Of a stretch of 64,000 bases of DNA, positions 21,901 through 36,900 are shown piece by piece. Source of the DNA: Marisa cornuarietis (lineage: Eukaryota > Mollusca > Gastropoda > Architaenioglossa > Ampullariidae); the NCBI GenBank assembly GCA_004794655.1, contig SMMW01000152.1, positions 434,001 through 498,000 of the forward strand, given 5' to 3'. Each line of letters begins with the position of its first letter. Within the stretch, counting starts at the first letter, position 1. The position numbers and the translations under genes were made by a program. The notes beneath the pieces were generated by a model. That model was given only the letters and a program-made list of their open reading frames with translations. It was not told the DNA's origin and ran no database searches.

Positions 21901-24900
21901 AGTGGCAAAAAAAATTGTCTGAACTTTTATCCCACTTTTTCTTTTGGAATATATTTTCAAGAACTTAACCAGAAACTAATCCATTTTCAGTAATGTATGA
22001 TAAATTTGTATGTTTTTCATGTCTATTTTCTACAGGAAAGGAGTATTTTCTCTTTTTAAATCTGTAAGAATTATGGTCGTGTCTATTGTAGTTTTGAACA
22101 AAATCTATAAATGATCAAAATGTTCTATTCACCATCAACACAGCATATTGTTATGCTAGAATACCTGTCCCCTCCAGCAAGGCTTGCTTGTAATGGGTTA
22201 AAAAAGAAAAGAGTCGAAGACTAGTTTTAAGGGATTTTTTAGGTGTGCTGCATAATTATTGGTTGTGATTTTCTATATTTTTTTTTTTTACCATGTAATG
22301 CTTTCTGTGAAGATATCTGCTGTTACACCTGACAAAAGCATGGCTTTAAGAAAATCAGCGTTTCATCATGCACAGTGGCAACATCTTGCAGTTTCTCAGA
22401 TAAAAGGAGACCTTCTTCCTACCTCCAGACACTTCCGTCGAAAGTATGAGATAAGGAAAGTGTTTATTCCAGCCAAGGCTGTTTTCCCACTCATTGCAGA
22501 CATATTGTGAAGCCAGGCCTGGTTGAAGTAAGGCAAAGCCTCTGTGAATCTGTTGATCACACAAAAATTTGTGAGGCCGTTCATTATACAAACATTTATG
22601 AATCTGTTCATCTTACAAACATTGGTAAATCTGTCCACAGCTTTTGTGTGTCTGTCCATCACATAATCTTCATGTCAGAAGTTTTAACAAGACATGCGAA
22701 TGCCTCAACATACCCTTATCCAGGCCCTTTTTGCTTTTGCATAGGGGCCTTTTGCAAAGGCTAGTAATCACCTCAGCTTTAATAAAGGTCTTCACACTCT
22801 AAGATTATTGACTGTTATCTAAATTGTTATGGTTATCACTGTTTACCAGCACTGTCCGAGTTGTTTTATGCCATAGTGGTATAAAGAAAAAACAATGCCA
22901 GCCAAACTTAATTACCCAGGAAACATTTAAAAATGATGGGCTAATAAGGGAACTTAAAAAGGAATTTTATTCTATGCAAAAAAGTTCATGCTGTACGGAA
23001 ATTTTACCAACCTCTCTTTATAATATGCTTGTAGCCCACGGACAAACATGAAGGCTGCTTGCCGGAACTGATGATATCGGTGATGCCATTGCTGACGAAA
23101 ACATGAAGGGCGAAACATTCTTGACATAGAAAGCCTTTAAATGTTAACAGTCAATGTTTGTTTTTTTCATGACCCAGAGAAATGAGAATATGATTGCTAA
23201 TGATCTTCTTAAAATAAAGAAATAAAGAAACTTGTTAGACTGCATATGATATAATCAGAAGCATGTTGAATGACAATAGTTTTGATACTTTTTAAAGGGA
23301 TTGTTGGTACAATACCTCATAGTCAACTTTGATCTTTTCACCACATTCTCTTCGCATCTTGTTAATCATGTCAATGGAAGTTGCCCGTATTGCTTTGGCC
23401 CTGCACACAGATGAACCTTCACTAAGAAAACCAGGAAGAGGTCAGAAATACAGGTCATCATTGCTCCTGTTAGACAACTAGGTCAACAACAAACTGAATC
23501 AGCTTCTGACACATGATTCTTACTAATGCTGTGTCTTAATCCACATGTTCCAAAAAAAAAGTCAAGTAATTAATCACTAGCTTAAACTTTATCCTTGCAC
23601 CCTAAACAGCCACAAGCCAAAAAACATGGACAATTACACTAGAAAAGACCAATTTCAAACTCCAATGGATGTAAGAAATTCTTGCTACTACATTGTCTAT
23701 TTTTCTCTTCTAGTTTGTTTATTTAAATGTTGAAATAAAGCTCTTAAAACCATTTCATAATGCTTTTCTTTGTCATGTTTGCTTACGCATGGTGATGCTT
23801 ATTCTTCCATTTTTCACTTGACTGAAGGTTTAGAGTGGAAGTAACTCTCTATGTAAGAGCAACCAATGGATACACATGTACCCTGGTAGATGTTCTCTTA
23901 AAATATACCATATTGCCCCAGCTATATCCTCCTACCTGAGCTGAATTGAACCCACCATGATTATGATGACAAAGGCTTTAAAAAAAATACTCCACAATAA
24001 TTCAAGAGAAATTTGCTTTATGTGCCACTGTGTAATTTGTTTTCTGAATGTGTACTGCCAATGTGGCTGAACTTATTCGAACACATGATGCTGGTAATAT
24101 TTGACATCTAAAGCTACTCCTGTCATTGAATATCGGATTTGTCTTTTGGACCTGGATCAATTTAACTTTCAGTAATGGGATGTTATGGTCATTATGGACT
24201 TGATTCAACTCAGGTTGGAGCAATATGTTCTGGGTCCAGTGACTCAATGACCAGTGACTCAATTAACAAGCAGTCTCTCAAAATATACTTAATTTATTTT
24301 ATGCTATTTCTGCAAAGATTCATAATATAGGTAAATGGCCAGCAAGAAGCAATCTATTTTAAGAAGTAATTAATATTTTTCAACACCCAACTTCTGCAAA
24401 AAAAGTCATAATAGAGCACAAAGTGTCAGTCATAAAGCCGGCTAGGGAGGTAGTCGCAACAAAGATGAGGTTTAACAGCAAAAATACATCTGTGAACAAA
24501 TCTGGGTACTTAACTAAGAGGGAGTCGTAATAGGAGAGGAGGTTTTACTGTACAAAAATTTAAAAAGATTCAAACATATCATCTAGCAATAAAAAATTCT
24601 ACTGATCTTTCTTTAATCAATGCATGCCTAGAGCTTAGTGAATCTGCTGCATACATCTGCATCTAATAATCAGCACCTCAAATTTTGATCCAGAATGGCC
24701 AGATGAGAGAACTGCTCTACTAATATGATGTTCTGTGTGTGCGTATCTGCCTGATTTAAACAGAGATAAATCCCTATATGTTGGAGACGAGCATCATCCT
24801 TGGGTAGTCGCCGCGGCAACATCTTAGCAGATTCTTGCAGTCGTTTCAGTTCAAATCCAGCTGCCTGAAATTAGGGAAAGATATTCCACTTCACAATAAT

Positions 24901-27900
24901 TCTAATTATTAAAAGTCTCCTCAGCATACTCTGATATGCCTTGCTGATAATCTTTTTTGTTCCCCCTCCCCTCCCAACAACCTCTTAGTGTAACTGAAAA
25001 ATGAAAGTGACAAAGAGTTATTAAAAAATATCCCTCTTAATACTGAATAATCCTTTTACACAATATTACCTCACTCCCCACATAAAAAAGTGAAACAAAT
25101 GTCAAAGAAATGTTTACTGAGTTTCAATAACTTAGAGATCACATACTGTAGAATTCGTTCCTGAGCAGGCCACAGTTCATAATAAGGCAGTCAGTGATAA
25201 CTCACCCTTGTGAAAGCAGCATCTGGTGGTGTAGGATGAGGGGTGTCCAGTGCCTTGTAGACTGCTTTCACAGTGTCTTCAAAGGACAGCTGGGCATGGC
25301 ATAAGGGGAGGGAAGACTGGGAGGCTATTGGCATTGTTTGTGTGGCTGCTGACTGTGCTGAAAAACAAAGTAGAAGCCCATTGGTTCTTGCTTTAAACGT
25401 CTGCCTTTTAGAGGGCAACTCCACCCAAAGCTGGGCTTAAATGATAGAAAATAAAGTGCCAAATAGTTTCCACAAAAAAAGGGTTTGGCTGCAAAAGAAC
25501 CGTTTACTTTGTCACATCTGAAAATTAAATCTAAATGCTTGGTTTCCAGAAGATGTCATGTTTTATGGTCTGAAGAATAATGTGTTGATATGATAACTTT
25601 AACTTTACTAAGTGCTTGTACTTGTCAAAATTATCAATTCTGAAATTATGACATTTTCAAACTTGAGCTCAGTGAAGAAGAACTGTATGACATGAAAATA
25701 CTGGTACAATGGAGGATGATTATGCACAGTAACAATTCAGCAACTGTATGCTCAGTATGGCAACTGCTGCTTAAAAAAAAACAACAACAAAAAAGAGACT
25801 GCTGAGCCAATAATCTGTGTGTGAAACGCAGAAGAATGTCTTAACATAACGGAACAAATCTCAATCATCCCCACTGTGTTGAACCCTGCAGTTCTAAAAG
25901 CAAAATTTAAACTTCTCATATACAACCAGTACCAGAGCCCTGAATGCACCCCTAACTCAGTAAGGTCACCTCTCTTTCATAAAAATATCTCCATTAATTG
26001 CCACTTTTTGGCTATTTTTAAAAACAACATACAAAAATAACTATGTTACAAAAATATAATTCTGAACTAGTTTTAAATATCACATTTAGCAGAAATGAAC
26101 TGTTTTACCTTTAATGAATGAATGACCAACTTTATTTGTCCCATTGGGCAATTTGAAAAGGAAGTGGTATAGTTTTTTTTTTAAAAACAAAATTCACATT
26201 TATCAACATACCCAAAACTGCAATTCAGATTCATAATTCAGAAGTAGAGCCACAGTGAAAACTTTGTATGTACGTAAAATGTTCCAGTTATTAGTATACA
26301 CAAGTAAACTTTTTTCATCCTATTGTGAATATACGTTACCCACAATCAGGAAAATCACAAGATACACAGTAATTCAGCTGATTTTGCTGAACAAACTGAC
26401 AGAAAATTGGGGGAAAATCGATTCGCATATTCTATCACGTTTTGCTTACTATACCACAAAGGATTTAAACTTGAAAAAGAATGGATGTCCTGTCAGACAA
26501 ACCAAGAAAAGTAACTTGTAGAGAAATGATTCAGCTTTAAAATGAGCTATTCTTTTGTTCTTGTACAATTAACTGTTCTTCAATTAAAAAAATTAGAAAA
26601 GCACTTTACGTGTCGGTGTGAGTTCAACAAGGCAAGCCACCAGTTCTCCCTTGCTTGCTACATCACAAATTAAAGTCAGTTATTTTTCCTATGCAAAAGA
26701 GTACAGAAATATGATGGCCTTTGTGGACCATTAAAGAAGAATGTATCGGACATATCGGAATAAATCTTCTGGAAACCGAAATTATGAGTGAAAATGAAAA
26801 ATGAAATGTGCAATGAAAAAGAAAATGGTAACAAAATTGAAGAAATGTTTAAACCTATAATGCTTTCTTATGAAATATTTAGAGCATTTGGTTTGCTTGT
26901 CAGGTGTGATTTTAACTGACTGAATTTTGTGACATTAAATTTTACTTTGCTGCATCAGAATTACTTAAAGATGACTAAATCTGCTCAAATCTTGATATGC
27001 ATTCAGCAAACTGTTTGTGCTTGTAATAAATATTAAAATTTGTTTAGAAATAAGTTGGAAATCTACTTAATTTGATATTTGCTTACTAGGTTTATGCTCT
27101 GCAACAATGGTGACTTCAGGATCACCAGTAGATTTTTTGACTTGCTCAGCATCCCAGTCTTCTATCTCCTGAGCAAATGCCTTGTTGTCAGCAACAACCA
27201 TCTCCTGCAAGTCCTTAGGCATGGTTTCCATGGAGTCCACTTGTCTACACGCTTGCCCCTCCCCTGACAGAAAGTACAGATCACATCACAATGTGCATAG
27301 ACAGCATTTTAGAGATTCTGAGATTATCTATATTCCTCTGTAGATGAGAAAGAGGCTAGGTGGCCTTGCACTCTCAAATTTCTGTACATATTGAATAGTT
27401 TGGACAACAAATGCTTGTATTTTTGTCCATCTTTTTCTCTGGACTTCATTCACCTGTGTTTTCTGTCATGCCTGTCATTTGACATGAAGATGTCGGGGAC
27501 AGGGAGAATTCGTGTTTTACACTGAGCCAGCAACTAAGGCTATATCATGGCAAGGCAGCCAGCCCTATACACAGATGTCACATGCAGAGAAAGAACAGCA
27601 TGTCCGAGATGAGAGCTGACCCCAGGACAGTCAATCCTCACTGTATTGGTGACAGCCACTAGCTGTTGCGCCACCAGACCTCCCATGAAGATGTACAGTA
27701 TGCAATCATGTGCATATAATTGTGGTGATTCAACCTGCAGTATACACTGCTCCATGTCTGTGGAATTAGGTGTTTAAAGGCCCCCCCACCCCCCCGGCAT
27801 TTGGTACAGGTGTTGTGACTAGAACTGTTGTTGGATGGGATGAGCATCAACTGTGTGAATTCTGAAATATATTATTGAGGGAGAACATAGTCTGATGAAC

Positions 27901-30900
27901 CATCATACCTCATAAGTAAATAATTAATTATATGTACTGACCTGACACATCCTGAATCCTAAACTTGTCCACATACATCAAACAGTAGGCACTTGCGTTG
28001 TGATAGCCACCAACACTCTCTCGCTCTAGCTCAGCCCAAGAAGACTCGGAGATCGTGATATCATTAAACTTGAGCCACATGCTGCGCTCTTCATCATAGA
28101 TGAAGGCCCAGTAATGGCCACTGGCTGCTTGACCCTCATGCACCAACACTGCATGCAGGTGGTATGGGAACTGAAGACAGAAGCATATCGGTGTCAGTGA
28201 CATCCTTCAGTAACATCTAAGCTTGTCTTAAACTAGCTGAACATGAGAACACAAGAATATAAGAGAGCTGTTCATCATCTAAAGCATTTAAAGAGGGGAG
28301 CAGGTTAAGAGTATGCTTGTGTGCCAGAATGTAAGGCTCTTTTAGCTTCTTTCCCTCCTTGGTGTTAATCATGAGCATTACTCCAGCTTGAAATTTTAAA
28401 GGTCCAGGAGAGCGCGACATTATTTATGATCAAGTTCAGTTCGTTTTGAAATCATAAATCCCAAAATATGAGTGCATAATTATCCTTAATTTTAAAGATA
28501 TAAGCCTTCAAACATCGACATTCTCACCTGCAACTAGGAAGGCAGGAAAAAAATACTCTCATGTACTGAAGTGTTCTCATGCGATCCAAGTATTCGTAAC
28601 AGCGAGTGTGGATGTCTTCAAGTCAAATGAAGAAACATTGCTCAGGTTTTTGTGTTCAAGAAGCAATTTTTTTGCCCAAAAAATGAAACAGCTGAATTTG
28701 GAATATAGCCCAACAGATTGGAACTTTATTTAGAAACTTCGAATGAAGTTAAAAAAATAATTAAATGGTCCAAACTGAATTCATTCAACAGACTGGTAAG
28801 TCAATCAGATCAAAATTTAATGGGCAACATTAGTTACAACAGACCGCTGAGAAGGATCTTTTTACAATTAAAAACATAATGATAATTTGAAACATATGTT
28901 TATTGATGTAAAAACTTATTTCTTCATCATTTAGCTGCATACAAAATTTTCTATTTACTTACTGATACTCGCATGTGTTCTCGTTTAAGCTCCTTATAAG
29001 TTTATCATCCTCAACCCTCTTTTATTCCTTTTTTAGCTGTTTCTATCACACACATCAATGGTGCCCTCACACTGTCAGTTGTTGTTAGCATTATGCTGGA
29101 TAAAGATATGACTGACGATGATGTGTTTGTGACTGTCACACGATGTTACTTGTAGACCAGACGGTGTAGAAACTGTCAATGTTGCAGTTCTGGTGCTTGA
29201 TCTACCAGCAGCCGTAGTTCGTTTTAACATCTCGTGCTGTTGTATAGTAAGCACTGCTGTAGGGATAAGATTTCTTTGTTTTACTAAAAGTCCAAGACTT
29301 GCTTGTACTGTATAAGTGACTGGATAACAATCGATTTTGATATGTTTTGAGCAAATTCTTGAGTACGGTGTGGGGACGAAGTTTGCATCCACGTTTGAAC
29401 AAAGCGAATCCACTGGCGTTTGATCCATTATCTTTAGGATTTCCTTAATGAGTACAAACTCCATCCGAATGTCGAAGAGAGCATTCAGCAACAGCACAAT
29501 GTTTCCTGGTCAGTTTTCTTTTACCGAGGATTGCATCTTTTCTCTTCGACTTATGCTAGTGCAGACGGAGCTATTTCTTTAAATATGTTTGTTTCGTCAC
29601 TTCCTGTTTTCTTGACAAATCCAGATGTGCTCAAGAGAAAAATATTAATATAAAATCTATCATGCCTCTTTGTCATAAAATACCACCTGAATATATTTTT
29701 GTGATACTTTGTGCTCTGTTTCCAGCGATTTTTGCTCAGCAATCTACTTGACCTTTAAAAGTGGTAAACAGAACATTCAGGATAAGTCCCCAGGTTCAGT
29801 GCATTAAGGACCCAGCATGGGCAGGCAAACTGGAGCACAATGTAAAAATGATTTGACTATAAATCATTCACATATATGTGATTCCATTTAGGCATGCCTC
29901 TAACAGCACAGGAAACTGCATGCTAATCAATATGACACACAGCACTTTGGGTATCTTGTATTGTGGACAAGAAAAGGGTCAACTGTATTGTGAAGTAAAT
30001 ATTATCAGACCTCTGCATCAACAGATGCTCTTGGTTGTCTTAATGAGAGTGCATCATCATATATATTTATAGAGAGAAGATAATGGTGTAATGGTGATGG
30101 CATGTTAATATAATATTCTAACCTTTTGCATGGCATCGTCAGAGTACATCTGGCTTAGCTGACACTCCAAAGCTGATATTGTTGACTGAAGCTCTGAGAA
30201 CCACATGCACATATGCGCACGCACACACACACACAAACACACACATATTATGAAAGATACATCAAAACAAGTATCTAGAAATTAATGTATAAGAAAATAT
30301 CTTTATTCAAATATAGCTAGAAATTGTAAACAGACAATGAGTCTGAAATAAAACCCTATACTTAATATAAAGGTCATCATATAAAAATAAATCACAGGTT
30401 ACCTCGGACATCATTTTCCACCTCTGTCCTCCATCGACGCAAACAGTCACGAAGTACTCTCAGCTCATTGTCATTGACGTGTCGTGGTGCTGGAAACACC
30501 TCTGTCTGAGCTTCAGTCTGACACTGGAGAGGTGAATCTTTCTGGGGTGTGTGAGGCTCTGACAGATTTCCAGATGGAGGAGAGGGGGCAGCATCGACAC
30601 AGTACATGCTCTGGTCAGAGGACTCTGTGGAGGCAAGCGACGAGGTGGTGCCACTCAAGGATTTGCTACTGGAGCTGCACCAAAGCACAGTAATACAGCC
30701 ACAAGGCAGTGTATCATCACTTCTGTCAAATCTGTCTCATGTTAACTAAATTATCATGTCATGCAAAAAATAAATGTTAAAATACAGTAATCCCTCACTT
30801 ATGGTGGGTGTTCCGTTCCTGGCCCACCCGCGATAAAGTGCATTTCCGTGAAGTAGGGATGCTATACTGCTTTTAGTAATTATACATTATTTTAAGTCTT

Positions 30901-33900
30901 ATAAACCCTCCCCACACTCGTATACATAACCCTTTCCCATTCTCTTAATATCTTTTCCCATACTGTACACGTATCTTTTAAAAAAACTTCCTCAAATATT
31001 CATAAAAATGTTTTAAACTCTTAAACCTAGATATGTAATTTTTAAAATTTGATATTGGTAGTCACCATTGAAGATACGCCATACAGCTAGGATGATAATG
31101 ATTAATTAGCTGAACAGTACTGATGACGATGGCGATGAAGATGAGATGAATGCCAAGAAGAGCATTACTGCTCTTCTAAAAGCACCACTTCATCAGGTGA
31201 CGCAGTATCTTCGGCATTGGACGTAGCTTCTACTACTTCCGCTAAAGGCGTTGGCATAACAGATCTCTTCATGCAAGTAATGAACGTTTGGGTGACATCA
31301 CAGGGCTTGAATAAATTCAGTCTCTAACGATAACTTCAGAAATAACGTACATACAACACAGATGAAAACTACGCACACGCGACAGTCGGATGCTAACGTG
31401 AAATGCAAGAGCCGAGAGGGTAGCTGCGTACAGCGAAAGAAAACAAGATGCGACAGTTACTGAGCCAATCAGCGACTGGGATACATTACTGTACAATACG
31501 TACTACGCATGTGCAAAAATACATTAGACAGAGTACCGTAAAACCACGCGAAAAAGCGAAAATAGCGCGATAAATATTTTACATTAATATTTTTTGAAAA
31601 CCTGTGAAACAGCGAGTCCACAATAAACGAACTGCGAAGTAGCGAGGGATTACTGTACATAACTATTAAAAAAATTATATTAAAATGCAACACATGTCAG
31701 TTCCTTCACAGCTGATAATTCTTTAGAATAATTTCATAACTTAAGTCTATCATCTGGTCAGCAGCAAATTGCTGGTGCCCATCTGAAATTGACATTTCAG
31801 TAAATCAAAATTGAATTAGAGAACGCTGCATTAAAAATGGTATGAAAGGCAATAATGCATGCTATCATATAAGCTTGAATATTAAATGCCTAAAAAACCC
31901 AGACATGAAATTATTAACAATATTTATAATGTGCAAGCAATTTATATGGTGCAGAATCATGCTTATATAGGAGCATGTAATCAAAGCTTGATTCAAAAAC
32001 TAGTTTAATAGTATATGAAGAGAATGACAGACAATGATAAGGATGAAGTCTAAAGACAGAAAACGCAGAGGGGTGAGGCAGGGGAAGAAAGAAAACAGAT
32101 TAGAAGTGTTCAGGAGTAATGCTCATGGAAAAGTATATGTGGATTAATTAACATTTTATGCTGCTATAGGATGCAACCAATGTGAAAATTTGTGAGGAGA
32201 TTATGCAATGAGGTGTCACCATAACAAGTCTACTTTTATGAAGTCATGAGAATTGAGACTGTGACCTCTTTCCAAAAGAGGTGGTAACTCAAATGTTGAA
32301 ACATATCATGTGAACAGAATGATGCAGAACTAAATGGGTCATAAAGTATGTGGAGCATTGGCATCTCTAATGAAAAAAACACCAGTCATTTGAAAAGATT
32401 TGCATTTCTGTAGCTTTTTTTTAAAGTTAGCTGTCCTAAGTGGAAAAAAAGAAATGCAGACCAAACAAGCACAGAAAATGTAGCCAAAATATTCTGCCAA
32501 ATGAAAGTGGCTAATCACAGCTTAAAAATAAACTCAAACCATCAGCTTACATTTGCAGACAAATTCTTAAATAACATGACAATTATATGAACTATGATAC
32601 CAACAAATCTTTTAAGAAGTTTATCAAATTTTGTATCCTTGATGTGGAATGGTTACTGAGTGCTGAAATACTGCAATTATGTGGCATACCTGATGCTTTG
32701 CTTAGGTGACTCCATGTCCACATCGCTGGATGACAAACATGTGGAGTTGGATGTAGGGGGCTTACTTTCTGCAAACTCTAGTGCATATTGAAGAATATCA
32801 TGAAGGGGGCAGCGTTTGCTTCCAGAACCATAGTTCATGAACCTAAGAAACCCCACATCATGTTTTAATGCAGGCTTATTATAACTGGGTCTCTAGAAAC
32901 AAAGTATCTTCTAAGAACATGACTGTTTTCCAAAAACAAGAAACATGACTGTATCTTCAGCACTCAGGCCAATGTCTACCTGTACATAACTAAATAAATC
33001 TACAAACTAAGAGTTTTGCACAAACTGGATGTGTCTAACAGAAGATTTTTTTTTTTAAAAACAGGGTTTGAACAAAAGACAAAAACTTGAACTAAAATTC
33101 TAACAACAAAGAAAATTTTTTTTCTTACCTGTCTAATTTTGTCTGGACTTGAGACAGTTCCTCTTTCAATATTCGAGATTGTTCTCTTCGTTGGCGGGTT
33201 ATGGCCTTGTTATTTTCTAAATATCTGCATTAGGGGATTGATTTTCAGTCAATTCAGTGTTCGGTAGACATTCAGTATTACCTAATTGCTTTGGGTCATC
33301 TCATAAAAGGCTTTTGCTTTTGGGAAAAAAAAAACATTTGAGACCACATTTATTGATGCAGTTGTAAAATGAACACAATACTCTGGAAAACTGCATTCTC
33401 TGTTAAAAATCCATTTACTTCATTCACTGTAGGTGCTTGTTTTTATTTCTGTCTTGGGAAGATTTAAAGCAAACAAACATAAAAGCTTCTCACCTATCTA
33501 CGTAAATGACCCGTGGAAATTCTATCTTGTTGTGTATTTTTTCTGGCCGCCCTAACTGTTGGTTGAACTGGAACCGGGACAGCTCAAAGGTTAGCACAGG
33601 GGGCAGACGAGTAAACCAGAGCTGTGAATAAAAATGCCAGGACTCATGGAGTAAAACATACATCACTGTCATAGTATTATGTGTTTGAGCAAGAAATGCC
33701 AACCAAGACACCCCTGTCCCCAACCCAAAATAAAATAATGCCTAAAACATGAAGGCGTTCTAATAATAGTATAGTCTTCAAGGTTAAACAACAAGCATGA
33801 CTCTTCCGTACAGCTTTAAGCTGTTAACGACCATCAGAGAGAGGAAAACAAAACAAATAAAAAGGTAATTTAGTTTTGAAGAACACATCCCTTGTGTTGA

Positions 33901-36900
33901 AAGAAACCCCCTTGAAAACTATGATTGACAGAGTAAGGCTCCTATCACAGTTTGTACCTCTTGGCCAGACTTGAGAGAAGATGCATCCTTGTTGACAGCC
34001 TCTATCTCATCCTGCATAGTGGTGGCTTCAAGGCTTTCGTGGATGTCACGAAAACCATTTACCTGAAGAGGGAACTGTCCAAAAGTCTCTTGCTTGGTGA
34101 ATACTTTGCCTGCACAAAGAGACTGTCTGTTAAAACTTTATGCATGTGCATTAAACAAGATGGAGGCATGCAAGTCAAAAACAACACTACAGCAGATGGC
34201 TTTTGCTTAACAAATCATTACTATTTCTCTTTATAAATACTGATAATTGCATGTTCTCAACAACAACAGCAACAGCAATTAAAAAGGTCAGCAGATCCTC
34301 AAAGACAGAGAAGGATTACTCTATATTTTTCCTGCATCCTTAATTTTGTGATTTAAGTTTATCTTTGAAAAATCCCGAAGAAAGTGCTTTTAGGGAACAT
34401 TAAAAGAGAGATAATGGAGTGGGTGGAAAGGGGAATCAAGACACCAACCTACCTTCATGCACACCTTCAGCCCTAAACTGGCCATAAAACAATTCAGTAA
34501 CAGGATTTGTAAGTGTAGTAGTGGCCAAGCTTCCCCTGTAAATAAAACAGCAAACTGCATTAAGCAGGGTCCTCTGTGGTCTCCAAATTGGTAACAAACA
34601 GTGTTCAACATTAAAGTCAGTCTAAAACTGGTGCAATCTTGGAGCCAGCTCATTTGGGATCTGTTGGATCATTAAAAGTTCTATATCAATGTGGACAAAA
34701 ATAAATACAGGCACACTCTCACTCTTCCAGCTACCCTACACTGTTTAGAAGAAAAAAAAACGCTGAGAACAAGGGAACAAGTGGAGTGACTTACGGCTCT
34801 CCTGAGGAAGGATTCACATGGTCAGACTTGAAGGCATCTTCAAGCCATTCCAAGAGTTTGTGCTGAAACTCACTTACATCCTGTCAAAAACAAAATCCAT
34901 TTAGCGTCACACAAGACTTACTGGATTTTCTTCTTACAAAAATATTTTTATTAGTTATTGTGATAGGATACACCTCTAACCATTTTCTCCTAAAAATTAG
35001 CTCTGAAAGGTCTACTACACAGCTAAGAATATGAAAACGAATAAATAAACCATTTGTACATAGCTAAGACTACAAGTAAGAGTCTCTTTGGATGATTGTG
35101 ATAGTACAATGCCAATCTCTGCCTTTGCATCCTAACATTTGGACACAGGTATCTTGAGAATGGAAGGAAGTTATCCACCCACACTTGAAAAAATAGTACC
35201 CTATATTATGTTCAATCAAGTGATATGAAAAGTGAACAGTGATATCCCTTTGCCTTATTGACTTGAGGGAAAAGGGCATCTCTTTTTATTTGCCTTTGTT
35301 TTTCTCTTCATAGAACAATCCATCACTGTTTACAATGTTCATGCAAGCATCTGTGCAAGAAAAAGGAACAAGAAGTTTGTGTACAGCTCATATAGCATTA
35401 AAGTGTTGTGCTCTAAATTTCAGTTCTGCACAGCTCCCTCATCTGGTTTAGATGGTTGGATAAAGCACTCTATAAATAGCCATTATTACTATTTTTGTAA
35501 ATGGCTTTGAGGTTGCCTTTGATGGTGGAGTAAAGCGTGGTATAAATCTCAATAATTACTTATGAACTTTTTATGCCTGCCTGGACCACCCCCAATAAAA
35601 AAGACTGCTGTCACAACCAAACACTGTAATATGTCTTCTTTGGTTAGATGTAGTTACAAAGATGTAGTTATACCTGTTGACTGTCAGTAACTCCTGACGG
35701 TGATGAGAATGCTTCTTTCAAAATATCTACAGCTTTAGAGGGATCTACATATTTTCTAGTTGATCCTATCATAAGACCGAACAGAAGACGAAGTTCCTGC
35801 ATGAAGCGTAGATTCCTTCTTTCCTGTAAAATGGCAGATATCAGAGCAGTAAATAAATCATAGCTATAATTCATGATATCTGTTGATATACTTTTGATAC
35901 AAAACATCATGGTTAGTGAAAAATTAATTAAAAAATGCACTGCTAGTACATGGATTCATGGATCATAACTTATACTACTCAACCTGTACAATAAGCATGA
36001 ATCTGCATTAAGGGTCAACATATCCCCCCAAAAATGTATGTTTTACATATCACTAATTTTTTTACCAACTATTTTGTCCTTGAATGGAAATTCAAAGAGT
36101 GCTCTTATTGCACGTCACACTATCTGTTGCCATGGAAACGATCCAAAATGGCCCTTAAACACACATTCTTAAAAGCTTATAACTCCATTAATTTTGCGAG
36201 TAGACTCAAACTTCTTATTGAAATGGTCAACTAAAGGAAAGATCTACAACTGTATGGGGGAAATTAGCAAATTCTACAGTTATTTTTTTATGAATGTTTT
36301 TTGGTAAAACGGTGTGTTAAAATTTAAGAAAATTTGATTTAAAACAGTGTAACTACTAAACTACTAAATATTTTTTTAAAAACGCCTCATAGAAATGTTT
36401 GGATATGTATGAAGAAAAATTCAACCAAATTTCAGGTCTGTATTACATGTCAACATAAAGTTATGAGGTTTTGAAGTAAACAAACTGTAACAAAACAAGA
36501 AACTGAAAAAGCAAGAAAAGAAAAAGTGTAAGCTTAGCAAATCTGTTTTATCTAAGCCTTTCATGTAATTTATGTGCTTGATGGAAAATATAACCAACTT
36601 CTAATGTTTTCCTACATATAACATTAACTAATAAAATTAATTATTTATTTCACTTTTTTTAGAGAAGTCAACATGGATGCGGTTGTGTGTCCAATTGTTA
36701 GCTAACCTACAAAGAAATACAGAGTAATAAAAAAATGGTGTTTGCAAACACTGAGGTACACAGTTAGAGGTTCAGTGTCCACTAGCTTCAAAGGTTTTGC
36801 CATCTCTGGTCTTTTGATATCTAACATTTAGTGATGCTGCCTCGCATATTCCTTCAGATTTTTGTGAGCATCTATCGAAGTAACAGCATTAGTAGCAAAC

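Noticed and set aside
22396..22662. The whole 88-residue frame as the constitutive exon 22
   Set aside because: Only 22423-22549 is needed for the USP25 alignment; the upstream part is the 27-bp repeat and is treated as a possible alternative.
29075..29497. A 140-residue minus-strand frame as an intact gene
   Set aside because: Its middle matches part of a THAP domain, but the remaining THAP pieces lie in other frames, so it is a relic.
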